A stretch of DNA of 64,000 bases from an uncultured Clostridia bacterium (GCA_947623175.1 CANQGK010000012.1:1-64000), one strand, 5' to 3'. Positions 16,945 through 25,442 are shown, counted from the stretch's first letter. The notes: generated by a model not told the origin, from the letters alone. Translations and numbers: made by a program.

Positions 16945-17694
16945 TTACTTCGCATTTTCGGTTGGGGGTGATTTTATCAGGTTGTAGATTCTTTGGGCTT
17001 CTTTGCTTACTTCGACGGCGGTTTTGTTGTTTTCTAAGACGGTGCCCTTGGTTATGCGGCGGGAGAGTTTTAAGCCCTCGGGGAGGGCGCCGAATTCGGT
17101 TTTGCCGGTTAAATCGTAAAATTCTTGTGGCAGCAAGACGGGTTCGCCATCGAAAAAGCTGCCCTCCGACGAAATATTGTCGAAAAATTTAATCGAACGG
17201 TCGTCGGTTATATAAAGTATTGCCTTATATTCGCCGACGATATAGGACTGAAGCTTTTGCAATTGAGTATTTTTATATTGCGGGTCGTTGGCGGTTTCGG
17301 AAAAGCTGCAATTCATAATCCCGACCTCCACCTTTCCGTCGCCGTTTAGATCCTTGCCGTATTTTTCGAAATATTCGGCAACCAGCTCCGCCTGGTTATC
17401 CATAATGGGGGTATAGGAAAAATATACGACGTTAAAATCGTATTTGGGTCTGCTTACGCATTGCGAGATAAGAATCGCAAGCACGGCAACCGTCACTATA
17501 AGTCCTATTGTGTGCCACTTATAGTGGTACCAGAAATTTTCCCGCTTTTCGGTAAAGGTTTCGGGCTTCAGAGCTATTTCACCGGGCTTGGGTCCGGCGT
17601 CGATTTCGCCGTTTTGCATTTTTTTGAGCATTAAAAATTCTTCGCGTGCATGGCGCTGTTCGTCCAATATTTCGTTATGCTTTTTTCCCGCCAT
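16945..17694 (-). CDS. Single-span membrane protein of unknown function
   Basis: The 249-residue protein has a charged cytoplasmic N-terminus (~1-60), one membrane span (~62-80, IGLIVTVAVLAILISQCV) and an exterior domain of ~165 residues with alternating strands. I do not recognise a family with confidence; the exterior domain looks like those annotated only as hypothetical in Clostridia. AAGGAG precedes the ATG. It is monocistronic, divergent from the ABC exporter and convergent with the SUF pair. Confidence 0.7.
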   Translation of the reverse strand: MAGKKHNEILDEQRHAREEFLMLKKMQNGEIDAGPKPGEIALKPETFTEKRENFWYHYKWHTIGLIVTVAVLAILISQCVSRPKYDFNVVYFSYTPIMDNQAELVAEYFEKYGKDLNGDGKVEVGIMNCSFSETANDPQYKNTQLQKLQSYIVGEYKAILYITDDRSIKFFDNISSEGSFFDGEPVLLPQEFYDLTGKTEFGALPEGLKLSRRITKGTVLENNKTAVEVSKEAQRIYNLIKSPPTENAK

Positions 17695-17803
17695 TTTAAG
17701 CTCCTTAAAATCAAATTATTTTTCTAAAAAAATATTATCACAGTACAATTTATTTTGCAATACCGTACTTTTAAATTTTTTTTAAAAAATTTTAAAATAA
17801 TTG

Positions 17804-17831
17804 TTGCAATTAAAATTTAGTGTGCTATAAT
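17804..17831 (+). promoter_or_regulatory. Extended -10 promoter of the ABC exporter
   Basis: TTGCAA (17804-17809), 16 nt, TATAAT (17826-17831) with TGC just before it (extended -10). Because this -10 overlaps the ATG at 17830, translation must start downstream at 17863. Confidence 0.7.
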
Positions 17832-17862
17832 GTGCAGAGCAACGGATTTTGGGGTGGTCTTT

Positions 17863-19704
17863 ATGAAGACTGAAAGCGGCAAAAAAGCAACCGAAGAAGC
17901 AAAAGAAAACAACACTCACATTAATACGGACAAAATCAAATCCGACGAAACCTCTTTTATAGAAACCTATCTTAAAAGCGACGGCAGCTCGATAAAAACC
18001 TTGGTGCGGTTATATAAAGGCCATTACTTTGATCTGTTTTTATCGGCGATATTTTACGTTATCAAATCTTCGCCTACGTGGGTGCTTCCCATAATAACGG
18101 CAAATCTTATAAATCTTGCGGTCAATCCCGGCGAAAACCGAATGTTTCTTTTTACGGTAAATATCGTCGTCGCGGTAATCGTACACGTACAGAACATACC
18201 AACTCATATTTTGCACACAAGATATTTCAGTCGGGCTCGCAGAAGCGTCGAAGCCGGACTTCGCGGCGCTATGGTGCGAAAGCTTCAGCACCTTTCCATA
18301 TCTTTCCACAAGGAAATGGAGTCGGGCAGAATACAGTCCAAAGTAATGCGCGACGTCGAAAATATAGAATTACTTTCCTTTCAGGTGATAAATACCATTT
18401 TCGACGTGGCGATGACCTTTATTATATCCGCGGTAGTAATTATCGGCAAAAGTCCTTTGATATTCCTGATATTCCTTATTTCACTGCCGGTAGCCTGCGC
18501 TTCGATTACGCCCTTTTTAACCCGGATGAGAACCCAAAACAAAAAATTCCACCGCGAAATCGAAAAAACCTCTTCCGACGTTATGGATATGCTTGAACTG
18601 ATACCCGTAACTCGGGCGCATGCGCTTGAAAACAAAGAAATAAGCAAAATGAACAAGCGCCTGACAAGGGTGGCAAATCGCGGCTACGAGCTTGATATTA
18701 CGCAGTCCTTTTTCGGCTCGGTAGTATGGGTCGTTATGTCGCTTTTCAATATTCTCTGCCTCGCTATTTGCGTTTATATGGCTATGGAAAAGCGCATAAC
18801 CGTGGGCGATATCACCATTTACACTTCCTATTTTGCGCAATTGCTCAACAAAGTATTCTCCATCGTCCAGCTGATACCCATATTTGCAAAGGGACTTCAA
18901 AGTGTCGAGTCGGTGGGTGAAATACTTAAATCCTACGATATCGAGGAATACCGAAACAAGAAAAAAATCAGCAAGCTTCAGGGTAAGTTTGAATTTAAAG
19001 ACGTTTACTTTCATTACAACGATGACGACCGATTGGTAATGAAGGATTTTAACCTGACCGTAAATCCCGGTGAAACCATTGCGCTTGTGGGAGAGTCCGG
19101 CTCGGGTAAATCTACCGCCGTTAATTTGGCGATAGGTCTGTTTTTACCCACAAGCGGAGATATTCTCATAGACGGCAAGTCGATAAGAGACCTCGATATG
19201 CACTCTATGCGCAAGCGTATAGCGGTCGTTCCGCAAAATACCATTTTGTTTAACGGAACCATTCGCGATAATATTACATACGGCAAGCCGAACGTTTCCA
19301 AGCAGGAGCTCGACGCGGTTATCGAGTCGGCAAACCTTAAAAAGGTTATAGAGGCTCTGCCCGACGGGCTTAAAACCGATATAGGCGAAAACGGCGGAAA
19401 GCTTTCCGGCGGACAGCGACAGCGAATTTCCATTGCCCGCGCCCTTATACGCGATCCGGACGTTATTATTTTCGACGAGGCCACAAGCGCCCTCGACACC
19501 GTATCCGAAGCGGAAATACAAGGCGCTATAGATACGCTTACCAAGGATCGCACCACCTTTATAGTGGCGCACAGGCTTTCTACCATAAGAATGGCGGATA
19601 AAATAGCCGTTGTAAGCAAGGGCACATGCGTGGAATACGGCACTTACGACGAGCTTATGGCTAAAAAAGGCGAATTTTACAAATACAAAATGACTCAGGT
19701 GTAA
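17863..19704 (+). CDS. ABC exporter, fused permease-ATPase (MsbA/LmrA type)
   Basis: At 613 residues it has an N-terminal six-helix permease (~50-350) and a C-terminal ATPase. Walker A is GESGSGKST (410-418), signature LSGGQ (514-518), and Walker B VIIFDE (534-539) is followed by the SALD D-loop. It exports lipids, drugs or peptides across the inner membrane; the substrate cannot be told from sequence. It should work as a homodimer, since no second half-transporter is adjacent. The start at 17863 is chosen because GGGGTGG lies just upstream and the earlier in-frame ATG is inside the promoter. Confidence 0.9.
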   Translation: MKTESGKKATEEAKENNTHINTDKIKSDETSFIETYLKSDGSSIKTLVRLYKGHYFDLFLSAIFYVIKSSPTWVLPIITANLINLAVNPGENRMFLFTVNIVVAVIVHVQNIPTHILHTRYFSRARRSVEAGLRGAMVRKLQHLSISFHKEMESGRIQSKVMRDVENIELLSFQVINTIFDVAMTFIISAVVIIGKSPLIFLIFLISLPVACASITPFLTRMRTQNKKFHREIEKTSSDVMDMLELIPVTRAHALENKEISKMNKRLTRVANRGYELDITQSFFGSVVWVVMSLFNILCLAICVYMAMEKRITVGDITIYTSYFAQLLNKVFSIVQLIPIFAKGLQSVESVGEILKSYDIEEYRNKKKISKLQGKFEFKDVYFHYNDDDRLVMKDFNLTVNPGETIALVGESGSGKSTAVNLAIGLFLPTSGDILIDGKSIRDLDMHSMRKRIAVVPQNTILFNGTIRDNITYGKPNVSKQELDAVIESANLKKVIEALPDGLKTDIGENGGKLSGGQRQRISIARALIRDPDVIIFDEATSALDTVSEAEIQGAIDTLTKDRTTFIVAHRLSTIRMADKIAVVSKGTCVEYGTYDELMAKKGEFYKYKMTQV

Positions 19705-19724
19705 ATTGTATTTACATTTTTAAA

Positions 19725-19765
19725 ACACCCCGAAAGGCGATGCGGTATAACGCCTTTCGGGGTGT
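19725..19765 (+). terminator. Terminator after the ABC exporter
   Basis: A 15-bp stem: ACACCCCGAAAGGCG (19725-19739) with CGCCTTTCGGGGTGT (19751-19765). Confidence 0.7.
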
Positions 19766-19879
19766 GTTTGCGGTTGAAAGAAAAGGGGATAGGTCGAGCT
19801 TGTTTTGCGGGCTATGAACGTTATTTATGTATTAATAAATCATAAATAACGGGTTCTGCCTTATAGGCGTACATTGCTT

Positions 19880-19956
19880 TCGGTTTATTCGTAAACCAAG
19901 TGCCTACCATCAACCCACTCCACATCTGCTTCTTCCGCCCATATCGGCGCACCACC
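19880..19956 (-). pseudogene. Remnant of a second copy of the two-gene cassette
   Basis: Just after the 97-residue gene, 19931-19956 repeats 20635-20660 (the start region of the 134-residue gene) with 24 of 26 matches. It then runs into codons for a tail ADVEWVDGRHLVYE resembling the end of the 97-residue protein (DIEWVDC). It looks like a duplicated pair whose interior was deleted. Confidence 0.5.
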
Positions 19957-20249
19957 TAACAGTCTACCCACTCAATGTCTTTTTCAACTTCCCAGAATGT
20001 TTTTCCACCGAAAAAGGGAGCTTTTTGAAAAGCCTCTTGACCTTTGCTTATGGAGTTCCCGTTATATTCCCAAACATAATAATCATCGTCATCCTCTACC
20101 GCGGGCTCAACCTGAAAAACTTCCATGTGAACAGAATTTTCATCCGGCATATAACCTTGAAACCAATACTTCACACCGTGGAAGATAAAAACAGTATCCT
20201 GGCAAGTGTATATTCTGTCAATAAACTCGCTCGCATTGCCGTTAACCAT
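19956..20249 (-). CDS. Small acidic protein of unknown function
   Basis: The 97-residue protein is acidic, with a beta-rich pattern (FIFHGVKYWFQGYMP) and a DDDDYY run. Its ATG overlaps the end of the 134-residue gene by 8 nt, and its AAAGGAG site lies inside that gene, so the two are co-translated. Small acidic partners in such tight pairs are often immunity proteins; this is inference. I cannot assign a domain. Confidence 0.6.
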   Translation of the reverse strand: MVNGNASEFIDRIYTCQDTVFIFHGVKYWFQGYMPDENSVHMEVFQVEPAVEDDDDYYVWEYNGNSISKGQEAFQKAPFFGGKTFWEVEKDIEWVDC

Positions 20250-20646
20250 GGTTTGTTACTCCTTTAAAATATTTTCTGTATCTTTTCTTCATTTCGTCTG
20301 TAAGATAATCGGCGCGTGTTCTACCGTAAGCACCGGTTTTATTTTTACTGAAACGTTCGTCATATAAGTGATAGTGTAAAACCGGAGTCTGCCCATTTCC
20401 GGTAAGAGGCTTTTCGGGATGATATGCTATTTCCATAATCAATGTATGGTTTTCGTCATAGATACGCATCTCATGGAATGTGCCGTCCGGCTTTAGTTTG
20501 ATATAGGCATTACTTGAATGTGAAGATTCCGGTAAACTATGCTTTCCGTTTATACCTTCTAAAACCTTAACATCCTCAATATAGCCGACGGTTTTGTATG
20601 TATAATCCACCGAGTTACCGGCTGCAAAAGTACCTCTTCCGCCCAT
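20242..20646 (-). CDS. Phage/mobile-element-associated protein, unknown function
   Basis: The 134-residue protein begins MGGRG, a start also seen in proteins from Clostridia phage-like regions. It has a conserved-looking core (SHSSNAYIKLKPDGTFHEMR, HYHLYDERFSKNKTGAYGRT). It starts 1 nt after the stop of the DUF4417 fragment and overlaps the 97-residue gene. No catalytic motif is certain; the histidines in LHYHLYD are candidates. It may be a toxin-like or phage-module protein. Confidence 0.6.
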   Translation of the reverse strand: MGGRGTFAAGNSVDYTYKTVGYIEDVKVLEGINGKHSLPESSHSSNAYIKLKPDGTFHEMRIYDENHTLIMEIAYHPEKPLTGNGQTPVLHYHLYDERFSKNKTGAYGRTRADYLTDEMKKRYRKYFKGVTNHG

Positions 20647-20647
20647 A

Positions 20648-21034
20648 TCAGCGTACCACCTTTCTTGAAGACATGTAGTCTACCGCCACAATATTGCCCT
20701 TCATCTCGGGAAACGGTGTGCCGAACACGATGATTTTTTCGGGTTGTAACCGCTCAAGCATTTCATTATAACCGCGCATAAAGCCTACGCGGGAGCGCTT
20801 GCACCCGATCATACCCACGGCTACCGTTCCGTTTTGCGGGACGCCGTCAAAGCAAAATTCAAAGCTGCGGCTGTCGCTCCAACTGATTGTCGGAATAACG
20901 AGTCTGCCTTTACTTTGCCAATATGCACCTACCCAGCGGTTTTTGGCGACGCTTTCAAGCTGCCTCCACAAATCCATATCGGCATATGTGGAAAAATCCG
21001 GTGTAAGTAAGAACGAATATTGCGAATATCTTTT
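20648..21034 (-). pseudogene. DUF4417 3' fragment lacking its N-terminal part
   Basis: The frame reads, from 21034, KRYSQYSFLLTPDFSTYADM, then the core WVGAYWQSKGRLVIPTISWS and SFEFCFDGVPQNGTVAVGMI, all typical of the DUF4417 family. The family is normally about 200 residues, and the first half is absent. Upstream in frame there is a stop, and the first ATG (20975-20977) has no ribosome-binding site. The missing part appears lost in a deletion that joined this fragment to the ImmA gene. Confidence 0.65.
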
Positions 21035-21399
21035 TTAAATTGGCTTGAATCAATAGGCTCGAAACCGAGTTTGTCGGCAAACACGTGTACAATTTCATGC
21101 ATAATGTGCATTCTGTATCCGCCGGTTTTATTTTTATATGCGCCGCTAAAGACCGAATCCTTTATTTGAATAAGGTAACCGTCATCGTTTTTTATACATT
21201 GAGCCGGCACATTGGCCGGAAGCTCTTTGTCATCCAATATTACGTATCCCACATCCCTAAAACATGGCAAATCGGGAAGTCTGTCAAGAAGCATCACCGG
21301 ATCAATCGGTTCGGATTGCGAAAAACCGCATAATACACGAAATAACCGCGCATATAAGCGAAGCGCTTGTCTGTTAGTTGCCTTAGTTTCGTAATCCAC
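20929..21399 (-). CDS. ImmA/IrrE-family metallopeptidase, C-terminally altered
   Basis: The protein has the HExxH zinc motif (HEIVH, within HIMHEIVHVF). ImmA-type proteases cleave partner XRE repressors to switch on mobile-element genes; the XRE gene lies directly upstream. The GTG start overlaps the XRE stop by 1 nt and follows AAGGAGG. After GFEPIDSSQF the last ~35 residues are an out-of-frame reading of the DUF4417 fragment, so the family's C-terminal part, including its third zinc-ligand helix, is replaced. It may be inactive. Confidence 0.7.
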   Translation of the reverse strand: MDYETKATNRQALRLYARLFRVLCGFSQSEPIDPVMLLDRLPDLPCFRDVGYVILDDKELPANVPAQCIKNDDGYLIQIKDSVFSGAYKNKTGGYRMHIMHEIVHVFADKLGFEPIDSSQFKKDIRNIRSYLHRIFPHMPIWICGGSLKASPKTAG

Positions 21400-21761
21400 T
21401 AATCATCCTCCTTATTTAAAAGTTTAATAATGGCTTCGGCGGTTTCTTTGCCGAGATTATCAAAAGATCTTTGGAATTGAATTGCAAGCCGCCGTTGAGT
21501 ATCCGATGCAGAGGTAAGATTTATTTTCATCTGCGTTTTGGAAGCTTCAATCGCGTCGAGTAATTCTGCCTTTTTTTCCGAATCTAACTTGTAATGGTCC
21601 ACAATTACCGGAATCCATTTCTCCGGAACATTTCTTTTTCCGTTTTCTACAGCCGAAACGAACGGAATTTTTACTTTCAACATTTCTGCGGTATCGCCCA
21701 TCACTTCATGTGATTTTATACGCAAAATGCGCATAAATTCTCCGTACTTTGTATAGGTCAT
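21399..21761 (-). CDS. XRE-family HTH regulator
   Basis: At 120 residues from the ATG at 21761, it has AAGGAGG upstream; the longer frame to 21821 would start upstream of the promoter. A helix-turn-helix lies at about 10-65 (MRILRIKSHEVMGDTAEMLK, VSAVENGKRNVPEKW). The C-terminal tail may be the dimerisation or protease-target region. It is the first gene of the phage-like remnant operon and likely autoregulates the promoter at 21790-21818. Confidence 0.8.
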   Translation of the reverse strand: MTYTKYGEFMRILRIKSHEVMGDTAEMLKVKIPFVSAVENGKRNVPEKWIPVIVDHYKLDSEKKAELLDAIEASKTQMKINLTSASDTQRRLAIQFQRSFDNLGKETAEAIIKLLNKEDD

Positions 21762-21789
21762 AGTTGGTTTCCTCCTTGTTCGCAAATTA

Positions 21790-21818
21790 ATTATATTGCA
21801 CATCATCCGAATTGTCAA
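21790..21818 (-). promoter_or_regulatory. Consensus promoter of the XRE-ImmA operon
   Basis: On the minus strand, perfect TTGACA (21813-21818), 17 nt, perfect TATAAT (21790-21795). A strong promoter like this usually needs a repressor, consistent with the XRE gene it drives. Confidence 0.85.
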
Positions 21819-21977
21819 CATTTTTAACCATTTTTTGATTAATTTTTTAATCGCTTTTTATGCAAACATTCCTGCCGGGCGCTTGCGGTTGTCGCTTTAT
21901 AAGTATTTAAAGCCTGCAAACGTCATCAAATTCCTCCATTTGCATTTTTGTAAATTTCTCCATTTGCGTTTTTGGTA

Positions 21978-22006
21978 TTTACATTTATATACATTTGGTA
22001 TATAAT
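21978..22006 (+). promoter_or_regulatory. Promoter of the amidase gene
   Basis: TTTACA (21978-21983), 17 nt, TATAAT (22001-22006), 44 nt before the start codon. Confidence 0.75.
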
Positions 22007-22049
22007 ACCCATGTGTTTACATAATATTTAACATTCGGAGGGCGTAATT

Positions 22050-23573
22050 TTGAAAAAGCATTTGGCCGTTCTTTTATGTTTTATATTAATGCTGTCCGTG
22101 ATACCAGCTTGGAATCCGGGCGCCGCCGCCAAAAGGCCGTCTTATCTGTTTGCGATAGACGCGGGTCACGGCGGCAAGGATCCCGGAAGCATCGGCGCGG
22201 ACAAAAGATATGAAAGCAACGATAACAAAAAAATTGCCGACGAGGTGATAAGCCTTTTGAAAAATCAGGGGCAGAGCACCTATCTTATCAACCGAAATCT
22301 TGTTACGCAGGATCGCCCTATTGAAGCCAATAAGAAAAATGCGGATTTTCTGATTTCGCTTCACCGTGACTCCTCGACCTCATCTTCACCGCGGGGCATA
22401 AACGTTTACACTCACGAGCCCAAGCACATACAGCGTAAGGAACAGCCCAAAAAGGACTATGCGCCGGCGGAGCATTCGGACAAGCACGAGGTGGACGAAA
22501 AGCTTGTAAACAACCTGAAAAGCTATCTTACCGGCGCCACCGCGATACCCTTTAAGGGCGTGCATTACGGTTCGGCAAGCGCACCCACGTGGGAGGATTA
22601 TTTTATAAACCGACTCAGCAATATGCCAAGCTGTATTATTGAGCTCGGATTTGTTTCCAACTCCGCCGACAATAAGGAGTTTGACAAAAATTACAAGAAG
22701 CTTGCCGTCGCAATAGTAAAGGCGCTTTTGGCGACTGTCGGACTCGATTACATAGAAAGCGGCAAAACCGGTTCCTGCACCTATACTCTTACCGGCAAAA
22801 AGCTCGACGTTACAGGGAGCGGCGCTATGGCGAATTATACCTCCTCCGCCGCGGCGCCCTGGGGTACGGCGGTGACCGAAGTCGAGATTGCAAGCGGCGT
22901 TACGGCGATAGGAAATTATTCGTTTAACAAATGTGCCGCCTTAACCAAAATATCCATACCCGAAACGGTTACGAAAATCGGAAGTTACGCCTTTAACGGC
23001 TGCGGCAAGCTTTCGGAAATTCGCTATTACGGCACAAGCGCCGAATGGAACGAAATTTCGAAAGGCGGCAATAATTCCTCGTTGAGCGCCGCAAGGATTT
23101 TATATATTTGCGATATGAAAGGGCATAAGTACGATTATCCCTGCAGCAGCGCCTGCTCCGTGTGCGGGGAAGCGCGCGAGCCGGACGAAGCACATACCTA
23201 CAGCAGTGACTGCGATATTTCCTGCAATATATGCGGGGAAATAAGGGAAGCCGAAGCCGAGCATACCTATTCCGCCGATTGTGACAGATTTTGCGACCTT
23301 TGCAAATACCGAAGAACCACCGATACCCCGCATAATTTCGACGAAAACGATATCTGCACCGCCTGCGGCAGTCCGAAAGTCATGACGGGCGATCTCAACG
23401 AGGACGAAAGGGTGACCGACGCCGACGCGATACAGCTTTTGATGTATACCTTTTTCCCGGAGGATTATCCCGTAAATCAGGATTGCGATTTTAATAACGA
23501 CGGCAAAACTACCGACGCCGATGCGGTTTATCTTTTGATGTACACCTTCTTCCCCGAGGATTATCCGATTTGA
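22050..23573 (+). CDS. Secreted N-acetylmuramoyl-L-alanine amidase with LRR, Cys-rich repeats and dockerin
   Basis: The 507-residue protein starts at TTG after GGAGGG. It has a signal peptide (1-~27), an amidase_3 domain (~33-235: AIDAGHGGKDPG, ISLHRDSS, CIIELGFVSN, with zinc ligands His, Glu, His), then a BspA-like leucine-rich repeat segment (~270-345). Three Cys-rich repeats follow (CSSACSVCGEAREPDEAHTY and relatives). The C-terminus is a type I dockerin with two Ca-binding repeats (DLNEDERVTDADA, DFNNDGKTTDADA). The enzyme cuts the amide between MurNAc and L-Ala. The dockerin implies docking to a cohesin-bearing scaffold on the surface, which is unusual for a wall amidase. Confidence 0.9.
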   Translation: MKKHLAVLLCFILMLSVIPAWNPGAAAKRPSYLFAIDAGHGGKDPGSIGADKRYESNDNKKIADEVISLLKNQGQSTYLINRNLVTQDRPIEANKKNADFLISLHRDSSTSSSPRGINVYTHEPKHIQRKEQPKKDYAPAEHSDKHEVDEKLVNNLKSYLTGATAIPFKGVHYGSASAPTWEDYFINRLSNMPSCIIELGFVSNSADNKEFDKNYKKLAVAIVKALLATVGLDYIESGKTGSCTYTLTGKKLDVTGSGAMANYTSSAAAPWGTAVTEVEIASGVTAIGNYSFNKCAALTKISIPETVTKIGSYAFNGCGKLSEIRYYGTSAEWNEISKGGNNSSLSAARILYICDMKGHKYDYPCSSACSVCGEAREPDEAHTYSSDCDISCNICGEIREAEAEHTYSADCDRFCDLCKYRRTTDTPHNFDENDICTACGSPKVMTGDLNEDERVTDADAIQLLMYTFFPEDYPVNQDCDFNNDGKTTDADAVYLLMYTFFPEDYPI

Positions 23574-23851
23574 TATAGCAATGCAATCATATTACAATGC
23601 GTTTTGCGTGGAACGACGTCCGCGCCCGCTTTGTCGCACGGTCTTACCATACGACAGTATGCTCTCAACCGTGCTTCGCGCGGAACACGAACGGCGTTCT
23701 CATGCAAAATCTTCGACCCGAGTCGGAGCGGATTTTTTCGTCCGGCAAGGAAGAGGACGCGGGAATACTGTCGTATTTCAAGGACGATGACACAGGCGGC
23801 GGAGTAATCCGTCCACCTCGGGCGCATTGTAATCTGATTGCATTGCTATAT
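23573..23851. mobile_element. MITE-like element, 279 bp, with ~29-bp terminal inverted repeats
   Basis: The left end reads ATATAGCAATGCAATCAT and continues to 23601. The right end (23823-23851) is its inverted complement with one mismatch. The inside has no credible gene. The left end coincides with the stop codon of the amidase gene. A matching solo end lies at 43393-43410. A TA target duplication is possible. With the terminator at 23936-23984, this accounts for the gap 23574-23982. Confidence 0.7.
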
Positions 23852-23935
23852 TTTTAAATCAAAAGGCGCGGCAAAAATACCGAAATACCGCGGCGGAAGA
23901 ATCCGCAAAAAATACAGAAATCTATAAAAATTATA

Positions 23936-23984
23936 AAAAACGCCCCGCTTTGATCCGATTATGGACCGAAGCGGGGCGTTTTTT
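23936..23984. terminator. Bidirectional terminator
   Basis: AAAAACGCCCCGCTT (23936-23950) pairs with AAGCGGGGCG (23969-23978), followed by T6. It ends both the amidase transcript and the convergent ATPase gene. Confidence 0.85.
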
Positions 23985-25389
23985 AAATATCGGTTAATTT
24001 GTTTATATCGACAAGAATGATATCCGGATCGGCGGCGGCTTCGTTGATAACCGCGTCGGTAAAGCCGCTTTTTGAAAAAAGGACAAACCGGGTACTGCCG
24101 CGATTTTTATTAAAGACGTCGGCTTTTTCTTTTAATTTTTTCAAAACAGCCATATCGGTTTTTTCGTTACGCCATTTGCACTCACAAAACAAATAGTCCT
24201 TGCCGTCGGCGGCAATCAAATCTATTTCGACCTGCTTTCGCGTTTTCGGATCGGTACCCCACCATCTGCCTAAAGAGGTAAATAAGAAGGGCAGCTTTCC
24301 GTCGGCGTTTTGCGCGGTCAGATAATCCGAACAGATCTTTTCAAAAACGAGCCCCATATAACTGCTGTAGTCGGGTTCTATACGTTTTGCCCAAGCCGCC
24401 TGCTGCGCGCCCGTCTCAATAAGAGTTCTGTTACCGAAGACATAACGGTACCAAAAGCGGAACATAAAGTCCGAAATACCGTAAATTGTTTTTCGGGATG
24501 ATTCTTTTTCGCCAAAGGGTATTTCCTTATACAAAATACCCAACTCACAGAGCGTCTTAATATATTTAAGGCATTTCGCGCTGTCCTCGCCGATTTTTAC
24601 GGAAATCTCATGGGATTTGGTATACCCGCTTGCAATCGCTTCAATAATCGCGCTGTAGACGCCGGGTTCTTCGACCTCTTGGCGCAAAAGCAATAAAGGC
24701 TCCTCATAAAGATATGCGGTCACCCGAAGAAACGCCCGCTTAATGTTTTCCTCAAAACTTTTGTCGGGATCTATCTGCCGTAAATATAAAGGCGTACCGC
24801 CGAAGGCTCCGTAGAGCTTAAGCTTATCCTCGGCGGAAAAGCCGTCAAGAAATTTCAAGCTTGTTTGATAATTAAAAGGCTTCATATGAAGCTGTCCGGT
24901 GCGCCTTCCGAACAGAGGACTTTTTGAGCCGAGGACTTCCTTCTCCATAAATCCCATGTAACTGCCGCATAATATCATAAACAGACTGCCGTTTTTAAGC
25001 CTGTGATCGATCAAATGCTGAAGCTCGGAAAGCAAAGCCTTATTCTTCCTTACAAGATAGGGAAATTCATCGATCACAAGAATCAACCGCTTATCCTTTT
25101 GCCGTTCGTCAATGTACGATAAAGCGTTCCCTAAGGAAGCAAACGGCTCTAAATTATCCTCACCGTAGAAATCGAAAACGAGCCTTGAAAATTTTTCCAG
25201 ATTAAGCTTGGTATTACTTTGCTCCGCGGAATAGAAGATACTGTCCTTATCCTTGCAAAACTCATTAAGCAGCGTCGTTTTACCGACACGCCTGCGACCG
25301 TATAAGACAAATAATTGAAATTTATCCCGAGCGTAAAGGTCGTTTAACTCGGCAAGCTCCTTCTCTCTGCCGATAAAATTCTCCTGCAC
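23983..25389 (-). CDS. AAA ATPase with C-terminal DUF234 nuclease-like domain
   Basis: At 468 residues, the GTG start at 25387-25389 is chosen because AAGGAG lies just upstream; the longer frame to 25467 would run through the promoter repeats. FIGREKEL and Walker A GRRRVGKTT (31-39), Walker B RLILVIDEF, then a winged-helix region and a C-terminal DUF234/PD-(D/E)XK-like domain (KQVEIDLIAADGKDYLFCEC) mark the COG1672 family. Its role is unknown. It resembles, in size and layout, the ATPase at 10200-11528, but belongs to a different subfamily. Confidence 0.8.
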   Translation of the reverse strand: MQENFIGREKELAELNDLYARDKFQLFVLYGRRRVGKTTLLNEFCKDKDSIFYSAEQSNTKLNLEKFSRLVFDFYGEDNLEPFASLGNALSYIDERQKDKRLILVIDEFPYLVRKNKALLSELQHLIDHRLKNGSLFMILCGSYMGFMEKEVLGSKSPLFGRRTGQLHMKPFNYQTSLKFLDGFSAEDKLKLYGAFGGTPLYLRQIDPDKSFEENIKRAFLRVTAYLYEEPLLLLRQEVEEPGVYSAIIEAIASGYTKSHEISVKIGEDSAKCLKYIKTLCELGILYKEIPFGEKESSRKTIYGISDFMFRFWYRYVFGNRTLIETGAQQAAWAKRIEPDYSSYMGLVFEKICSDYLTAQNADGKLPFLFTSLGRWWGTDPKTRKQVEIDLIAADGKDYLFCECKWRNEKTDMAVLKKLKEKADVFNKNRGSTRFVLFSKSGFTDAVINEAAADPDIILVDINKLTDI

Positions 25390-25405
25390 GATTCTCGCTC
25401 CTTTA

Positions 25406-25442
25406 TAATTAACTTCAAAGTAATTAACTTTCAAGTTAATTA
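25406..25442. promoter_or_regulatory. TAATTAACTT repeats upstream of the DUF234 ATPase
   Basis: TAATTAACTT occurs at 25406-25415 and 25421-25430 as direct repeats and as its inverse AAGTTAATTA at 25433-25442. The sites sit immediately upstream of the ribosome-binding site, an operator-like position. Confidence 0.5.

Noticed and set aside
17830-17862. ABC exporter start at 17830
   Set aside because: That ATG overlaps the promoter -10 element; the ATG at 17863 has a ribosome-binding site.
23581-23857. Small ORFs (67-88 codons) inside the MITE-like element
   Set aside because: They overlap each other on both strands, run into the terminal repeats, and show no domain.
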